A DNA stretch of 64,000 nucleotides from Candidatus Litorirhabdus singularis (GCF_026262625.1 NZ_SHNN01000001.1:1054001-1118000), one strand, 5' to 3'; counted from the stretch's first letter, positions 50,621 through 58,408 are shown. Translations and numbers: made by a program. Notes: a model not told the origin generated them from the sequence alone.

Positions 50621-51583
50621 ATGGAAGAATCTGATACTGAACTGCCTGCGGCTGCAGGGAAGAAAAAAACCACACTATCTCTGGTGCTGGGTAGCGGCGG
50701 CGCTCGCGGTATGGCACATATTGGTGTAATTCGTGAGTTGGAGCGCGCGGGGTTTGAGATCGCATCAATCGCCGGCTGTTCCATGGGTGCAGTCGTTGGC
50801 GGTGTCTATGCCGCCGGAAAACTGGATGACTTTGAGCGGTGGGTTACGGCGCTCACTTCAAGAGACATGTTGAGAATGCTGGATTTATCCTGGAACGGCA
50901 GCGGCTTGGTCAAAGGCGACCGAATTATTGCGGCGCTGACCGAGTTGGTGGGACAGCGTAATATTGAAGATCTGCCCATCCCTTACACCGCCGTTGCAGC
51001 AGACGTCAAAAATGAAAAAGAGGTGTGGCTCAACAAGGGATCTCTGTTTGACGCTATACGAGCCTCCATGTCGTTACCGCTATTTTTCACCCCGGTTGAG
51101 TACAAGTATGGTCACCTGCTTGATGGAGGTATTCTTAACCCGGTTCCGATTGCGCCCACGTTCAACGACTCCACCGACTTTACCGTGGCGGTTAACCTGG
51201 GTGGGCCCAAGATCGCCGAACTACATGAGCCGGTACTGGCGCAAGAACCTGCCGAGGAATCGTCGGCTTTGCGGGAAACGCTGGATAAATTTATTGATAC
51301 GCTGTCTGCTACCTTTTCAGACAAGGAGGTTGGCCCTGTCACGTCTGGTTTTCTGGCTGTTGCCGATGAGGCCTTCGATGCTATGCAGAGCAGTATCGCG
51401 CGACAGAAATTGGCGAGTTATCCGCCCGACGTGCTGATCGAAATAGCGCGGAACCGTTGCGGTACTTGGGAGTTTGATCGCGCCCAAGAGATGATTGAAT
51501 TAGGTCAGTCGAAGACCCGGGAGTGCCTGAGCAGGGTCGACGTTCTTGGTTCAGTTAGTGGCGGCGTGCATGGTCTTGGTTAG
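50621..51583 (+). CDS. Patatin-like phospholipase (RssA-type)
   Basis: A 320-residue lipid hydrolase. The oxyanion hole is LGSGGARGMAHIG. The nucleophile Ser is in IAGCSMGAVVGG, a G-x-S-x-G motif, and the catalytic Asp is in LLDGGILNPVP. The family cleaves ester bonds of phospholipids or other lipids with a Ser-Asp dyad. No signal peptide is present, so it acts inside the cell or at the inner membrane. The C-terminal quarter is helical. It comes six bases after the small ORF. Confidence 0.9.
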   Translation: MEESDTELPAAAGKKKTTLSLVLGSGGARGMAHIGVIRELERAGFEIASIAGCSMGAVVGGVYAAGKLDDFERWVTALTSRDMLRMLDLSWNGSGLVKGDRIIAALTELVGQRNIEDLPIPYTAVAADVKNEKEVWLNKGSLFDAIRASMSLPLFFTPVEYKYGHLLDGGILNPVPIAPTFNDSTDFTVAVNLGGPKIAELHEPVLAQEPAEESSALRETLDKFIDTLSATFSDKEVGPVTSGFLAVADEAFDAMQSSIARQKLASYPPDVLIEIARNRCGTWEFDRAQEMIELGQSKTRECLSRVDVLGSVSGGVHGLG

Positions 51584-51621
51584 TCTCATGAGGCCATGCT
51601 GGGAGGTCATCGACAAGTAGG

Positions 51622-51771
51622 TCAGTTAGCCGGGGTCTGTCTTTGAGCCAGCGTGTACGCCAGCCAGTATTTATAAATGTTGCTGACATACTGCACTGTT
51701 TCGCGGCCTGTAGGTTTCGCCGCTACCACTTCAGCATAGTTGAACCAGATATGGGTGTTTACATCAATTGA
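51622..51771 (-). pseudogene. Remnant of a lytic transglycosylase, C-terminal end
   Basis: On the minus strand a 49-codon frame runs from just after the DUF502 stop (51772) to TGA at 51622. It contains HIWFNYAEVVAAKP, then GRETVQYVSNIYKYWLAY, which closely matches the C-terminal tail of membrane or SLT-type lytic murein transglycosylases. No start, no catalytic domain and no room for one remain, since DUF502 occupies the upstream DNA. It looks like the last piece of a lost gene. Confidence 0.5.
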
Positions 51772-52377
51772 TCAGCTGATATTCTTTTCTTCTGCGAGCA
51801 TCTCGGTGGCACCGACTCCCCAGTTTGCGATGACCTTGCTGACTTCACCGGCGCTTGCATCAAGCTCTTGCACAAAAGCCGCTGCCACTACCTTCACCGA
51901 ACCGGTAAAGCTGGCTGGGGCGAATGGCACGAGTATGACTACTCTGTCATCGGACAGAGTTTCAATAATGTAGACGATATCGCAGCTGCCATCGTCATGC
52001 TGCCACAGCCCGCCCTTGAAACCAGCGCCACCCTCAACGCCGATCAATCCGGTAGATAATTGCTTGATGGCGCGGTAGATAGGTAGCTTTCCTAGCGTTG
52101 CCGACTCTAGCCAGCGCCCTAGTTTGGCGAGCAGTTCGAGTCGGATCGCAACGCCGAAAATAAATGAAGTTAACAAAATCAGCAATGCGGCTGCGATAGA
52201 GGGCTCGCTTAGATGGTCGAAAGTTTGTGCCGGGAATAAGTCTGCAATGGGGATGGCAAGGGCAACGATCAAGCCCAGCACCTCATCCATCAGAACCCAG
52301 AATAGAAGAAATGGCAGTACGACTACCAATCCGCCAAGCAGGGAAGTTTTGAAGAAATTTGATAATGTTGTCAGCAT
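51772..52377 (-). CDS. DUF502 family membrane protein
   Basis: A 201-residue inner-membrane protein with two N-terminal hydrophobic segments (about 12-40 and 58-78). A soluble C-terminal part follows with LPIYRAIKQLSTGLIG, and DDRVVILVPFAPASFTGSVKVV. This set is typical of DUF502. Function is not known. AGGAAAG precedes the ATG at 52377. The stop coincides with the beginning of the transglycosylase remnant in the same frame, likely by chance. Confidence 0.85.
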   Translation of the reverse strand: MLTTLSNFFKTSLLGGLVVVLPFLLFWVLMDEVLGLIVALAIPIADLFPAQTFDHLSEPSIAAALLILLTSFIFGVAIRLELLAKLGRWLESATLGKLPIYRAIKQLSTGLIGVEGGAGFKGGLWQHDDGSCDIVYIIETLSDDRVVILVPFAPASFTGSVKVVAAAFVQELDASAGEVSKVIANWGVGATEMLAEEKNIS

Positions 52378-52584
52378 TGGGCTTTCCTGTGGGATGTGGG
52401 GGCTAGTGAATAGAGCGTGCCGTCGACCCGGTTTAGGTCTGCGTGTCGAAACTGCAACTAAAGTCCATTGTTTAAGAATAGCTTGGTTGTCAGCATATCG
52501 CGCGTTTTTAATAGCGGTTGAGAGTTGCGTCTGACAGCGCCATTATTGTATGGCTGTTGGAAGCACTGTGGAATGGGATAGAAC

Positions 52585-53793
52585 ATGATTAAAAAAATAC
52601 TGCTGTTCTTTATCACGCTAGGAGTGGGCCTTTATCTGGGCTATCAATTGCCGCGCGGAGCTGGAGCGGTGTCGGCTTTGATGAATATGGGCGGGCGTGC
52701 CAGCGACAACTACGCGGCACTGGAGTCACATCAAGCACTGCTGGAATATGAGGCGGTATTTGCCGCGGCGCGCAAGATGGTGCTAACCGATGCCCGCAGC
52801 GAGCAGGAGGCCATTGAGGGTATGCGTTGGCTATTGCGAGTGGTGGCTATGAGCGCCGAGGTGGCGGCTGATGCCAATCCGCGGCAGCCACATTTTCAGC
52901 GCATGGATACCTTGGTGCGTAAAGTGGGCGGCGATAACCCTGATGCCGAATATGAGCATGTGACGATCGATGGGCGCTACGACTACCGCATTACCGGTAA
53001 TGTCGGCAGCGTGCGTTATCTGGGGTTCACCTTTAACGCGGGTCAAGGTATGACGCCGCGCCGCCAATTTGACTATCTTAGCGATCAGACGCTGACGCTG
53101 GATGAGCACGGTAATTTCACCATTTTGCTGGCTCAGGACAAGCCGGATGCTGCCGGGGACTGGGTGCAGATGCCAGCGGATGCCTCGGGAATATTAGTGC
53201 GCCAGTATATCGCTGATCGCAGTCGCGAAGTGTTGCCCACCCTCCATATCGAAATACTCGGGCCACAACCTGATTACCAGCCTCCCTCAGACGAGGAAGT
53301 GGCAGGTGCGATTGTGGGCACCACTTTCGCTTTTCTGAAACTGACTACCCTGCATCGAACCGTGCTACCTGAGCTGCTGAACACCCATAACGAATTTGTG
53401 CGCGCTACTTCAGAGAATCTTGGTGGGGCGATTAGCAGTGAGGACAATCTATATATGCTGGCCAGTTATCAATTGGGCGACGACGAGGCATTGATGATTA
53501 CCGTGCAGCCGCCGCAGACGCGTTACTGGAATTTGGTGGCGGAAACCCGCTGGCACGAAATCTATGATTACTTACATCGGCCAACGTCGCTGACCCTGGA
53601 ACAGGTTGAGTATGCAGAGGATGGGTCGGTCGAGTTTGTGATTGCTCATGCTGACCCCGGCCATCCCAACTGGATTGATACCAGTGGTCACAATTTTGGC
53701 TTTTTAACGCTGCGCTGGCTCGACAGCAAGGAGGATCTGGTGCCACTGCCCCAGACTCGCGTGGTCAAGTGGGCTAGTTTGCAGTCGCGTTAG
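52585..53793 (+). CDS. DUF1214 domain protein
   Basis: A 402-residue exported or membrane-anchored protein. An N-terminal hydrophobic stretch (ILLFFITLGVGLYLGYQ) acts as anchor. The DUF1214-type region is near the middle, with YDYRITGNVGSVRYLGFTFN, and FTILLAQDKPDAAGDWVQM. The C-terminus reads WIDTSGHNFGFLTLRWL. The family is common in lipid and steroid degraders, but its role is unproven. It overlaps the convergent sterol-desaturase-like gene by 20 bases. Confidence 0.8.
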   Translation: MIKKILLFFITLGVGLYLGYQLPRGAGAVSALMNMGGRASDNYAALESHQALLEYEAVFAAARKMVLTDARSEQEAIEGMRWLLRVVAMSAEVAADANPRQPHFQRMDTLVRKVGGDNPDAEYEHVTIDGRYDYRITGNVGSVRYLGFTFNAGQGMTPRRQFDYLSDQTLTLDEHGNFTILLAQDKPDAAGDWVQMPADASGILVRQYIADRSREVLPTLHIEILGPQPDYQPPSDEEVAGAIVGTTFAFLKLTTLHRTVLPELLNTHNEFVRATSENLGGAISSEDNLYMLASYQLGDDEALMITVQPPQTRYWNLVAETRWHEIYDYLHRPTSLTLEQVEYAEDGSVEFVIAHADPGHPNWIDTSGHNFGFLTLRWLDSKEDLVPLPQTRVVKWASLQSR

Positions 53794-54646
53794 GCGCTGC
53801 AGGCTTGGGTGTGCCGCCTTCAGGCAGTATTTGCTTGGCAAGTAATGGTTTGCGGACTATGGGCCACAGCAGTTCTTCGGCCCAGTGCAGGCGCGGAGAG
53901 ATAGGCAGGCCAAAGTTTTCCTGACGCGCTCTGGGCCATTTGGCGGTGCCAAATAATACGTCGTAAAAAAACAGCGTGACCGCATAATTGCCATTGGGGT
54001 GAGCCTGTTTACTGCCCCATGCATGGTGTGCCTGATGGGTGTCAGGCAGGGTAATTATTTTTTCAATGATGCGCCACGCCGGTTCGGTAGCGGGAAAGCG
54101 CTGGCGTAACTGCAGGTCCCAACGGAAGCTGAGGTGTGTACCGACATTCACCAGATAGGTGATCGCCGCTGCTGCCAGAAACTCCTGATACAGCCCGAAG
54201 TACATAACAATCGCCCCTACCCAGGTTTGTGGGACGATCATCGGCCAGAACAGGTTGTAGCGATAAATGAGACTGGCATTCATATCCATGCCCGAGTGAT
54301 GGGTGCGATGCAGCTTCCACATCCAGCGCCATTCATGGGCTGCCCGGTGCACCCAGTAGTGGCAAAATTCATTGAGCAGAAAAATTGCCAGAAACCCAGG
54401 CCAGAAAGGCAGCTCGATTAGACGATCGGCCCCGGTAGGAAAAAGACTGCGTGCCAACCAGGCGCCGGCGCTGGCGACGACCACCGAAGTTAGTATGGGT
54501 TGCGTGAGTATGGCTGCCAAATTGAACAACATATCGCGCCGGGGACGCTGGGAGTGCTGAATGCGTCCTGCTATAAGCTCAGCGCTGATAGCGGTCAGAT
54601 AGCCGGCGGCGATGATGCCTAGCATGATGATTTGTGCGGGTTCCAT
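53774..54646 (-). CDS. Sterol desaturase/fatty acid hydroxylase family protein
   Basis: A 290-residue integral membrane di-iron enzyme. Hydrophobic segments lie at about 5-22, 42-65 and 85-100. The histidine clusters are HYWVHRAAH, LHRTHHSG and, toward the C-terminus, TLPDTHQAHHAWG; they bind the di-iron site. The family hydroxylates or desaturates lipids with O2. Substrate is not known. It follows the TetR gene by three bases, so the regulator and the enzyme form an operon and TetR likely controls it. Confidence 0.9.
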   Translation of the reverse strand: MEPAQIIMLGIIAAGYLTAISAELIAGRIQHSQRPRRDMLFNLAAILTQPILTSVVVASAGAWLARSLFPTGADRLIELPFWPGFLAIFLLNEFCHYWVHRAAHEWRWMWKLHRTHHSGMDMNASLIYRYNLFWPMIVPQTWVGAIVMYFGLYQEFLAAAAITYLVNVGTHLSFRWDLQLRQRFPATEPAWRIIEKIITLPDTHQAHHAWGSKQAHPNGNYAVTLFFYDVLFGTAKWPRARQENFGLPISPRLHWAEELLWPIVRKPLLAKQILPEGGTPKPAAPNATAN

Positions 54647-54649
54647 GAC

Positions 54650-55336
54650 TTATTCCTCGCGGCTTTTTAGCTGTCTGCGGGTGGGGCCGGACACCGGGCT
54701 TGCCAGGCCGGCGCTGATAAAATCGATCAGGTTTTCAGTGCGCCAGCCCAGCTCTTGATCTGCGTATTCCGGGTCGCCCGCGCGGCGGCGTGCATCCCAT
54801 AGTGCCAGGCTCTGGTAGAGCTGTGCCGCCATGAGTTCGGTGCGCGCGTAGAAGAGGGGCCGCGGTATATCTGCCAGTGCTGCAGCCATTAGCCGGGACA
54901 ACTTGCGTGTCGCGGTGGTGTGTTGTGGATTCGCGTGGTGATTTAGCTCGTCATGGCGTTGTGCAGATAACTGGCCAATGAAGCCGACGTAATGGTTGTG
55001 CTTGTTGTCGCTGCGTAGTTGCTCAACGAAAGGGATTACCAATGCACCGACAATGGCGCGCAGGTTGTGTGACTGCCCGGCGTCGTGCAGAAAGGTCAAT
55101 AGTTGTTGACGACGCTCATTAATGGCGGGCAGCCGAAGCTCTAAAATCGCCGCTATGAGCTGACCTTTACTACCAAAGTGGTAGGCCACTGCCGAGTGGT
55201 TTTTTTGTCCCGCTGTGCGAGCGATTTCGCGTGTAGATACAGCGTCGACGCCGTGTTCGGCAAATAGCTGCTCGGCGGTTTCCAGTAACGCCAGGGCGGC
55301 ACCCTGATAGACGGTGGATTCGGTCGCTGTGGTCAT
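54650..55336 (-). CDS. TetR family transcription regulator
   Basis: A 228-residue regulator. The N-terminal HTH has LLETAEQLFAEHGVDAVSTREIARTAG, then SAVAYHFGSKGQLIAAIL, the typical TetR DNA-binding pattern. The C-terminal part is an all-helical ligand domain. AGGA lies five bases before the ATG at 55336; the ATG at 55348 lacks an SD and would add four residues. It sits three bases ahead of the sterol-desaturase-like gene and probably represses that operon together with itself, through the repeats upstream. Confidence 0.9.
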   Translation of the reverse strand: MTTATESTVYQGAALALLETAEQLFAEHGVDAVSTREIARTAGQKNHSAVAYHFGSKGQLIAAILELRLPAINERRQQLLTFLHDAGQSHNLRAIVGALVIPFVEQLRSDNKHNHYVGFIGQLSAQRHDELNHHANPQHTTATRKLSRLMAAALADIPRPLFYARTELMAAQLYQSLALWDARRRAGDPEYADQELGWRTENLIDFISAGLASPVSGPTRRQLKSREE

Positions 55337-55362
55337 CGATTCCTGCATGGGACCATGTTACG

Positions 55363-55417
55363 CCACCTGTCTTAATAAAGTCAATTGCCTTACTTTAAGT
55401 CAACTGTCTTCAGGTGG
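55363..55417. promoter_or_regulatory. TetR promoter/operator candidate
   Basis: AAGTCAATTG (55378-55387) and AAGTCAACTG (55397-55406) are near-identical direct repeats, 19 bases apart. CCACCTG (55363-55369) and CAGGTGG (55411-55417) flank them as an inverted repeat. On the minus strand TTGACT and TTTATT, 18 bases apart, could be -35 and -10 of tetR, with the repeats on top. Autoregulation by TetR would fit. Confidence 0.45.
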
Positions 55418-55487
55418 TGTGAGTGCAACAGGCGTTTCTCGATGATCTGCTTGGAAGCCCGGTAGCGTTAGCCATCGGCGGGCTGAG

Positions 55488-55835
55488 CTATTCGCTCTCG
55501 GCGACTTGCAGCGAGCTATTACCCTCGGTTTGCAGGAGCTCCAGGCTCTGTACCTTGCCCGACATACTGGCCACGCAGGTCGCCCGCCAGCTGATTTTCT
55601 CGCCGCTGCCGTCCACCCCGGTGACCTTGAAGTCAATTTGTTTGTTAGGACCACTGCGACTGAATTTTTTGGCGCGAGCGCGGGTGTCTGCGTAGGGCGC
55701 CAGGCGAGCATCGTCTCGAAGTTCAGCTTCGCAGCCCTTCAGAGCTTCGGCGCTGCCGGCATGAGACAAGCTGGGCAGGATCGTGAGGCAGGCGCTTAAG
55801 CTGAGTGCCGTTAAGGTAGAGTTAAGAATGTTCAT
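55488..55835 (-). CDS. Small exported protein of unknown function
   Basis: A 115-residue protein with an N-terminal signal peptide (LTALSLSACLTILPSLSHA, cut near HA|GS). The mature part is about 89 residues with two Cys, one in LKGCEAEL and one in RATCVASM. These could form a disulfide in the periplasm. IDFKVTGVDGSGEKISWRATC looks like paired beta strands. I recognise no family. It is upstream of the TetR gene by position only and divergent from the LysR gene. Confidence 0.6.
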   Translation of the reverse strand: MNILNSTLTALSLSACLTILPSLSHAGSAEALKGCEAELRDDARLAPYADTRARAKKFSRSGPNKQIDFKVTGVDGSGEKISWRATCVASMSGKVQSLELLQTEGNSSLQVAESE

Positions 55836-55906
55836 GAAGACGTACTCCGAGTTTGTTGAAGACTGGAGATCAGGTTACTCTGTGCACTAAGCCACAGGAA
55901 TTAGCC

Positions 55907-55936
55907 ATTTATGCAATATATATCTACATTTATGCA
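55907..55936. repeat. ATTTATGCA direct repeats ahead of the LysR gene
   Basis: ATTTATGCA occurs at 55907-55915 and 55928-55936, 21 bases apart, and a looser copy GTTTATGAA covers the LysR start codon. Two helical turns separate the first two. The segment between is very A/T-rich. It may be an autoregulatory site of the LysR product. Confidence 0.4.
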
Positions 55937-55942
55937 CAGTTT

Positions 55943-56818
55943 ATGAATTGGGATGATCTGCGCTACGTACTTGCGGTTGTGCGGGAGGGGTCTATGAGTG
56001 GCGCCGCCCGGGCTCTGAGCGTGAATCACGCCACTGTAATCAGGCGCGTGCGAGGCCTGGAGCGTGGGCTGGGGGCCTCGTTGTTTGACCGTGACGGGCA
56101 TCATTATGTGATTTCGCCGGCGGGTGAGGTGGTGTTAGAGGCGGCAGAGCGTATGGAAGCGCAAGCGGCGACGGCTGAACGTTTGATTGCCGGTCAGTCC
56201 ACCGCGCTGTCTGGTACTGTGCGCATTACGGCTCCCGAGCCTATGGGTACTGAATTCCTATTGCCTGCGGTCCGCGAGTTTAACGGGGATTACCCCGACA
56301 TTGTGGTTGATATTAGTCTGAGTAGACGCGCCTATGATTTGGGTCGGCGTGAAGCTGATCTGGCTATTCGTGTAACCACTGAACCGCCATTGGATGTGGT
56401 TGGGTTCCGGATTACACCGCTGTATTGGGGCATATACGGGCCCGCGGGCTGTGGGCTGCTGGCGGCAGATGTTGAAAAAGTGATTGTTGAGCCCGGCGCC
56501 AGTGCCGGGGTGCCAGACTGGGTGCTGCAGTTTCTGCCACAGGCGCGGGTTAGCCTGATGGTCGACGCCGTCGAGTTAGAGGTGGCGGCTATTAAAGCGG
56601 GCTATGGCGTGGCCCGGTTGGCCACCCAAATTGGTGATGCCGATCCAGCGCTGGAGCGTCTTGCCGATATGCTGCCGCAGTATCTGGCGGACATCTGGTT
56701 ACTGACGCACGTGGACGTGCGCAGCAACGCGCGGATTCGGGTATTTCGTGACTTTTTGATCGACTACTTTGAACATAATCACGCCCTCTACCAACCGCGT
56801 AATCTGGGTGCCCGCTAG
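55943..56818 (+). CDS. LysR family transcription regulator
   Basis: A 291-residue regulator. The N-terminal winged HTH reads MNWDDLRYVLAVV, GSMSGAARALSVNHATVIRRVRGLERGLGASLFDR. A ligand-binding domain of periplasmic-protein type follows, with VRITAPEPMGTEFLLPAVREF. It is like the group that controls small oxidoreductases. The ATG at 55943 has no SD, and an in-frame ORF to 55853 would add 30 residues without homology. Its neighbours are a VOC gene (end overlap of four bases) and the small exported protein (divergent). Target unknown. Confidence 0.88.
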   Translation: MNWDDLRYVLAVVREGSMSGAARALSVNHATVIRRVRGLERGLGASLFDRDGHHYVISPAGEVVLEAAERMEAQAATAERLIAGQSTALSGTVRITAPEPMGTEFLLPAVREFNGDYPDIVVDISLSRRAYDLGRREADLAIRVTTEPPLDVVGFRITPLYWGIYGPAGCGLLAADVEKVIVEPGASAGVPDWVLQFLPQARVSLMVDAVELEVAAIKAGYGVARLATQIGDADPALERLADMLPQYLADIWLLTHVDVRSNARIRVFRDFLIDYFEHNHALYQPRNLGAR

Positions 56819-57201
56819 CCATCGCGTTGCACGAGTTCGACGTGGTAGCCATCGGGGTCGATAATAAAGGCAATGCTGACCTTCCATTCCTCCAGTCGCG
56901 TTGGCGGCGTAGGGCACTCGCTGCCCCAGGCCAGCGCGGCGTCATAGATAGACTGGATATCGTCGCTGTAGATATAGAATTTATGCAGGGCGCCGTTTCC
57001 GTGGTCAATGTCCCCTTGCTGGTCTGCTTTTTGCGCCAGCTGTATAGATGCCGTGGAGTCATCTGAGCCCAGTATCAGCTCTTTGGCCTCCGGTACTTCT
57101 ATGCGCTGCTGTACCTGCAGACCTAGTACATTGGTGTAGTAATCCTCGCTACGATCCAGATCAGTGACTGATATGCAGAATTGACCGACTTGTGATGCCA
57201 T
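56815..57201 (-). CDS. VOC-superfamily protein, glyoxalase I-like
   Basis: A 128-residue single-chain VOC protein. The two halves start with GQFCISVTDLDRSEDYYTNVLGL and LHKFYIYSDDIQSIYDAAL. Likely metal ligands are His in LHKFYI and Glu in YHVELVQRDG, with Glu in AKELILG. The length and FIIDPDGYHVELVQ end match lactoylglutathione-lyase-like proteins. It could help to clear methylglyoxal or act on another small substrate. It overlaps the LysR stop by four bases (convergent). Confidence 0.85.
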   Translation of the reverse strand: MASQVGQFCISVTDLDRSEDYYTNVLGLQVQQRIEVPEAKELILGSDDSTASIQLAQKADQQGDIDHGNGALHKFYIYSDDIQSIYDAALAWGSECPTPPTRLEEWKVSIAFIIDPDGYHVELVQRDG

Positions 57202-57235
57202 TGTCTATGTTTCCCTGGTTTTGGTTTGTATCGAA

Positions 57236-57270
57236 GCAGCGCGCCTCACCTTAAAGGTTGGCGACGCTGC
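57236..57270 (-). terminator. Long imperfect hairpin between MAPEG and VOC genes
   Basis: GCAGCG (57236-57241) pairs with CGCTGC (57265-57270), and GCC and ACCTT pair further inside with GGC and AAGGT around a TA centre. It lies 34 bases upstream of the VOC start and 26 bases past the MAPEG stop on the same strand. It may end the MAPEG transcript. No U-run. Confidence 0.35.
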
Positions 57271-57296
57271 CCGTTGTATTCCGCTGTATTGGCTCT

Positions 57297-57710
57297 TTAC
57301 AGCGCCAGCAGGTTTCTCACGGTCATTGCCACCAGCACCAGCGAGCTGGCCGCAAAGAGGGGAAAGCGCAGCATCACATTGTTTGAGGTAGTTTGAACCA
57401 GGGAGTGCACCACGCGGATGGCCACATAGGCCCACGCCAGATTCACCGCAATGCCGTCGGCATTGCCGGCCAGCAGGGTGTAAAACACCAGCGCATAAAA
57501 AATGGTGGGTTGTTCGTGGAGGTGATTGAAATTATCTGCGGCTGCGCGAGCGCCTGAGGGCAGAACATCCAGTGATCCTGGGTGCTTGGCATCGCCGGGG
57601 TCGATGTTGGCGGCCTGCATGGCGGGAATACGTCGAGCGTACATCAAAAACCATATGACTAGTGACCAGGTGATCAGTGCCAGTGCGGGTGTCAGAATTG
57701 CGTTGTCCAT
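57297..57710 (-). CDS. MAPEG family membrane protein
   Basis: A 137-residue membrane protein with four hydrophobic helices, of the membrane-associated eicosanoid and glutathione metabolism family. Typical parts are ALITWSLVIWFLMYARR, RAAADNFNHLHEQPTIFYALVFY, and AYVAIRVVHSLVQTT, where N and R residues meet glutathione in family members. The ATG at 57710 has AAGGAG upstream; a start at 57770 would add 20 residues. It is divergent from the selenoprotein GPx gene. Many MAPEG proteins have glutathione transferase or peroxidase activity, so a shared role is plausible. Confidence 0.85.
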   Translation of the reverse strand: MDNAILTPALALITWSLVIWFLMYARRIPAMQAANIDPGDAKHPGSLDVLPSGARAAADNFNHLHEQPTIFYALVFYTLLAGNADGIAVNLAWAYVAIRVVHSLVQTTSNNVMLRFPLFAASSLVLVAMTVRNLLAL

Positions 57711-57886
57711 GGGCGGCTCCTTAAGGTTGCCTGTTATTGTGAGGCCGCTTATCTGGTGCGGCACGCGCATTGTGGCTCCTGCGGGGCAAAATCTCCAGTG
57801 CCCGCCTATTGTCGCAGAAGTCTTATCGCGCGGACTTGGTGTTTGTGAGCTATGCTTGGAGCGAGTTTACTTTTTAGGAGAAAGTT

Positions 57887-58354
57887 GTGAGTCAATTTCA
57901 TGATCTGCAAATGACCGGTATAACCGGCGACAGCATAGATTTCAGTCAGTTTAAGGGCCACAAGTGCCTGGTGGTTAATGTCGCCAGCCAGTGAGGACTG
58001 ACTCCACAGTACGCAGGTCTGCGTACATTACATGAAGACACCGAGGGGCTCGTCGTACTGGGCTTCCCCTGCAACCAATTTGGCGCCCAGGAACCCGGCA
58101 GCGACGCTGAGATTCTGGAGTTTGCGCAAAGCAACTATCAGGTGACTTTTCCTATGTTCTCCAAGATTGAGGTGAACGGTGAGGGAGCCTGTGAACTCTA
58201 CAAGATGCTCACCAGTGCGCTTGCGGATGACGAGGGTAAAGCGGATATTGCCTGGAATTTCGCGAAGTTCATGGTGGACGAAGACGGTGCCGTCGTGGCG
58301 CGTTATTCGCCCATGGTGACGCCTGAGGAGATCGCCGCGGAATTGGCGGGTTAG
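57887..58354 (+). CDS. Selenocysteine-containing glutathione peroxidase
   Basis: A 155-residue GPx whose codon 36 is an in-frame TGA (57992-57994). The frame is open before and after it and gives VVNVASQ-U-GLTPQYAGL, then GFPCNQFGAQEPGS and FPMFSKIEVNG. This is the GPx signature, and U36, Gln64, Trp123 and Asn124 make the catalytic tetrad. The GTG at 57887 has AGGAG six bases upstream. A SECIS-like hairpin follows the TGA. Ala80 replaces the resolving Cys of the thioredoxin-dependent GPx enzymes. It would reduce lipid or hydrogen peroxide with glutathione. The short length suggests a monomeric GPx4-like form. Ordinary ORF calls see only 58142-58354. Confidence 0.93.
58009..58026 (+). promoter_or_regulatory. 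SECIS element (selenocysteine insertion hairpin)
   Basis: GTACGC (58009-58014), loop AGGTCT (58015-58020), GCGTAC (58021-58026). It starts 14 bases after the TGA, and the loop comes 20 bases after it. The apical GCAGGTCTGC is the same as in the E. coli fdhF SECIS, where SelB binds. It lies inside the coding sequence as in other bacteria. The lower stem is weak. Confidence 0.9.
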
Positions 58355-58361
58355 ATCGTTG

Positions 58362-58386
58362 CAAGGCACCCGGTGCGGGTGCCTTG
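58362..58386. terminator. Hairpin after the GPx gene, probably a shared terminator
   Basis: CAAGGCACCC (58362-58371) and GGGTGCCTTG (58377-58386) form a perfect 10-bp stem with a five-base loop, seven bases after the GPx stop. The convergent FadB/J-like gene ends at 58409, so this hairpin may serve both. No clear U-run on either strand. Confidence 0.6.
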
Positions 58387-58408
58387 TGCCGCGATTAGAG
58401 TAGTCTGT

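Noticed and set aside
51622-52377. DUF502 read through its TGA as a second selenoprotein
   Set aside because: There is no SECIS-like hairpin after that TGA, and DUF502 proteins normally end there. The following frame resembles a different protein family.
58142-58354. Separate 70-codon ORF for a short GPx fragment
   Set aside because: It is the 3' part of the Sec-GPx frame; the upstream part continues through the TGA codon with full GPx similarity.
57887-58354. GPx as a pseudogene broken by a nonsense mutation
   Set aside because: The TGA is at the catalytic position, the SECIS hairpin follows, and no other damage is seen.
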